Shown piece after piece: positions 6,242 to 7,713 of a DNA stretch of 7,713 nt. The translations under genes were made by a program, and so were the position numbers. Source of the DNA: Acidobacteriota bacterium (GTDB taxonomy: Bacteria > Acidobacteriota > Blastocatellia > Pyrinomonadales > Pyrinomonadaceae); contig JAFBAJ010000787.1 in the NCBI GenBank assembly GCA_019247865.1, positions 1 through 7,713 of the forward strand. Direction: 5' to 3'. The notes below the pieces were generated by a model. That model was given only the letters and a program-made list of their open reading frames with translations. It was not told the DNA's origin and did no database searches. Every line of letters starts with the position of its first letter. Position 1 is the stretch's first letter.

Positions 6242-7591
6242 TTATTTCGTCAATGTTGCTAATCCGTCTATCAAGGCATCAATCTCGGCGCGCGTGTTGG
6301 TCTCGGTCACGCAGACGAGAAAGTCGTTCGGCCTGTCCTGATAAAAACGTGAAAGCGCGAGACCGCCGGTGATGTTCTGCTCGGAGGCCAGACGTTTTAG
6401 GAGTTCTCCTGCTTCGATTGGCGCGCGGACGACGAACTCGTTAAAGCGCGGCGCGCTGAAGGGAAGCGAGAAGCCTTCGAGCTCTGAAATTTTGCGGGCG
6501 GTGTGCGCAGCCTTCTGCGCGCATTGCTCTGCGACCTCCTGCAGCCCGCGACGGCCCATCGTTTCGAGATAGATGGTCGCGGCCAGCGCGATCAGTCCCT
6601 CGTTGGTGCAGATGTTGGAGGTCGCTTTCTCGCGGCGTATGTGCTGCTCGCGCGTGGCGAGCGTGAGGACGAAGCCGCGTCGGCCCTCTTTGTCGAAAGC
6701 CTCGCCGACGAGGCGGCCGGGAATCTGGCGCGCGTACTTTTCGCGCGTCGCGAAGAGGCCGAGATAAGGGCCGCCGAACGAGAGCGGGATGCCGAAGGAT
6801 TGGCCTTCGGCGACGACGATGTCCGCGCCGCACGCGCCCGGCGAGCGCAGGAGGCCGAAAGAGATGGCTTCGGTCACACAGACGATGAGCAGCGCGCCGA
6901 CCGCGTGCGCTTTATCAGCCAGCGCCTTCACGTCTTCGATGCAGCCGAAGAAGTTCGGTGACTGCACGACGAGCGCGGCCGTCTGGTTGTCCAGCTTATT
7001 CAGAGCCTCAGCGCCGAGCCGTCCCGTCTCCTGATCGAAATCGAGCTGTTCGAGCTCGATGCCGTAATGCTGGACGTAGGTGTTGGCGACTTCCAGATAT
7101 TCAGGATGCACGCTCGCGGCGGCGGCGACCTTCTTGCGCCGCGTGATGCGCTCGGCCATCAGGACTGCTTCGGCGAGGCCCGTCGAGCCGTCGTACATCG
7201 AAGCGTTCGCCACGTCCATGCCGGTCAGCTGGCAGACGAGCGTCTGGAACTCGAAGATGGCCTGCAATGTGCCCTGCGAAATCTCCGGCTGGTAGGGCGT
7301 GTAGGCCGTGAAAAATTCCGAGCGCTGGATGAGATGATCGACGATGGTCGGAGAGTAATGCTGATACGCGCCCGCGCCGAGAAAGCTCGGACGGCGCGAG
7401 GCCGTGTTGCGCGCGGCGCGACCTTCAAAGCCAGCTACGAGCTCCAGCTCCGAGATGGCCGCAGGGATGTTGAGCTGCCCCTTGAGACGTAAATTTTCAG
7501 GGATCGAGCTGAAAAGTTCTTCCGCCGAATCGAGGCCGACGGTGCGCAGCATCTCGGTGCGTTCGTCCGGCGAGTTGGGAATGTAACGCAA
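6242..7591 (-). CDS. gcvPA: Glycine dehydrogenase (decarboxylating), subunit 1 (P-protein alpha)
   Basis: This is the partner of GcvPB in the glycine cleavage P-protein, 449 residues, the usual length. Subunit 1 lacks the PLP lysine but shapes the active site. Landmarks: RYIPNSPDERTEML at 2-15, FLGAGAYQHYSPTIVDHL at 70-87, TAYTPYQPEISQGTLQAIFE at 95-114, ASMYDGSTGLAEAVLM at 130-145, SPNFFGCIED at 211-220, GQSFGIPLSFGGPYLG at 263-278, and REQHIRREKATSNICTNEGL at 314-333. The start is a TTG at 7591-7589. It is chosen because the conserved MRYIP-type N-terminus begins there and the next ATG (codon 14) would cut it off. The TTG is 3 nt after the gcvH stop, with GGAG 12 nt upstream, so translation is probably coupled to gcvH. 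Confidence 0.96.
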   Translation of the reverse strand: MRYIPNSPDERTEMLRTVGLDSAEELFSSIPENLRLKGQLNIPAAISELELVAGFEGRAARNTASRRPSFLGAGAYQHYSPTIVDHLIQRSEFFTAYTPYQPEISQGTLQAIFEFQTLVCQLTGMDVANASMYDGSTGLAEAVLMAERITRRKKVAAAASVHPEYLEVANTYVQHYGIELEQLDFDQETGRLGAEALNKLDNQTAALVVQSPNFFGCIEDVKALADKAHAVGALLIVCVTEAISFGLLRSPGACGADIVVAEGQSFGIPLSFGGPYLGLFATREKYARQIPGRLVGEAFDKEGRRGFVLTLATREQHIRREKATSNICTNEGLIALAATIYLETMGRRGLQEVAEQCAQKAAHTARKISELEGFSLPFSAPRFNEFVVRAPIEAGELLKRLASEQNITGGLALSRFYQDRPNDFLVCVTETNTRAEIDALIDGLATLTK

Positions 7592-7594
7592 AGC

Positions 7595-7713
7595 TTATTC
7601 TGTCTCCGCTTTCGTAAAGTCTTCGTATTCGGCAGCCGTCAACATGCTGTCCACCTCGCCCGGGCTCGACAGGCGGACGCGAATCATCCACGCTTCGCCG
7701 TACGGGTCTGTGT
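7595..7713 (-). CDS. gcvH: Glycine cleavage H-protein, C-terminal fragment (5' end off the right edge)
   Basis: The last 38 codons before a TAA at 7597-7595 are visible. They read TDPYGEAWMIRVRLSSPGEV, then DSMLTAAEYEDFTKAETE. This matches the C-terminus of the H-protein, where (N)xDPYGxGWM and the closing LLxxxxYxxF are conserved. The lipoyl-lysine region and start codon are outside the window. H-protein carries the aminomethyl group from the P-protein to the T-protein. The position 3 nt upstream of gcvPA agrees with a gcvT-gcvH-gcvPA-gcvPB operon; gcvT is expected just beyond the edge but is not seen. Confidence 0.9.
   Translation of the reverse strand, partial: TDPYGEAWMIRVRLSSPGEVDSMLTAAEYEDFTKAETE
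7604..7607 (-). promoter_or_regulatory. Possible ribosome binding site of gcvPA inside the end of gcvH
   Basis: GGAG on the minus strand lies 12 nt before the TTG start of gcvPA and within the last codons of gcvH. The spacing is long. With the rare TTG start, this suggests low or coupled initiation. Confidence 0.3.

Noticed and set aside
6503..7492. Plus-strand open frames opposite gcvPA
   Set aside because: They mirror a conserved full-length gene and show no motif, start signal or family resemblance.
7595..7713. Glycine riboswitch for the gcv operon
   Set aside because: The operon start lies beyond the right edge. Nothing in the visible gcvH end or intergenic gaps resembles the aptamer.

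Overview
This window looks like chromosome from a GC-rich, free-living bacterium. My best guess is Acidobacteriota, perhaps class Blastocatellia. That rests on style only: a secreted FG-GAP/VCBS protein whose later part switches to an 'FDFDGDxxADIAVYR' repeat, and a two-subunit glycine decarboxylase. No rRNA or other firm marker is present. There are seven genes, two of them cut by the window edges, and no tRNA, CRISPR array or insertion sequence.

Left third (1-2889, all on the minus strand). Position 1-1142 is the N-terminal 380 residues of a secreted beta-propeller-type protein, open at the left edge. Upstream of it (1255-2889) is a membrane-anchored protein: degenerate FHA-like domain, one membrane helix, coiled coil, then a trypsin/HtrA-type protease with an intact His-Asp-Ser triad. 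A divergent intergenic region with an AT-rich core (about 2890-3075) follows.

Middle (3076-4567, plus strand). First comes a small thioredoxin-fold [2Fe-2S] ferredoxin with unusual cysteine spacing. After it is the most unusual gene of the window: an AT-richer 337-residue protein with an N-terminal TIR domain, one membrane helix and a C-terminal CBM6/CBM35-like carbohydrate-binding domain. If the topology is as inferred, it could sense sugar outside the membrane and signal through a TIR domain inside, possibly an NAD-consuming one.

Right half (4608-7713, minus strand). This is the glycine cleavage operon in the order gcvH (C-terminal end only), gcvPA, gcvPB. The two gcvP subunits together form the PLP-dependent P-protein. 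It decarboxylates glycine and loads the aminomethyl group onto the lipoyl arm of GcvH. gcvT and the start of the operon lie off the right edge. A 79-bp, nearly perfect palindrome built from CACAGAG units sits between gcvPA and gcvPB.

The main candidates for something new are the TIR-membrane-CBM protein, the FHA-like/membrane/protease protein that is also built to link the two sides of the membrane, and the palindrome inside the gcv operon.
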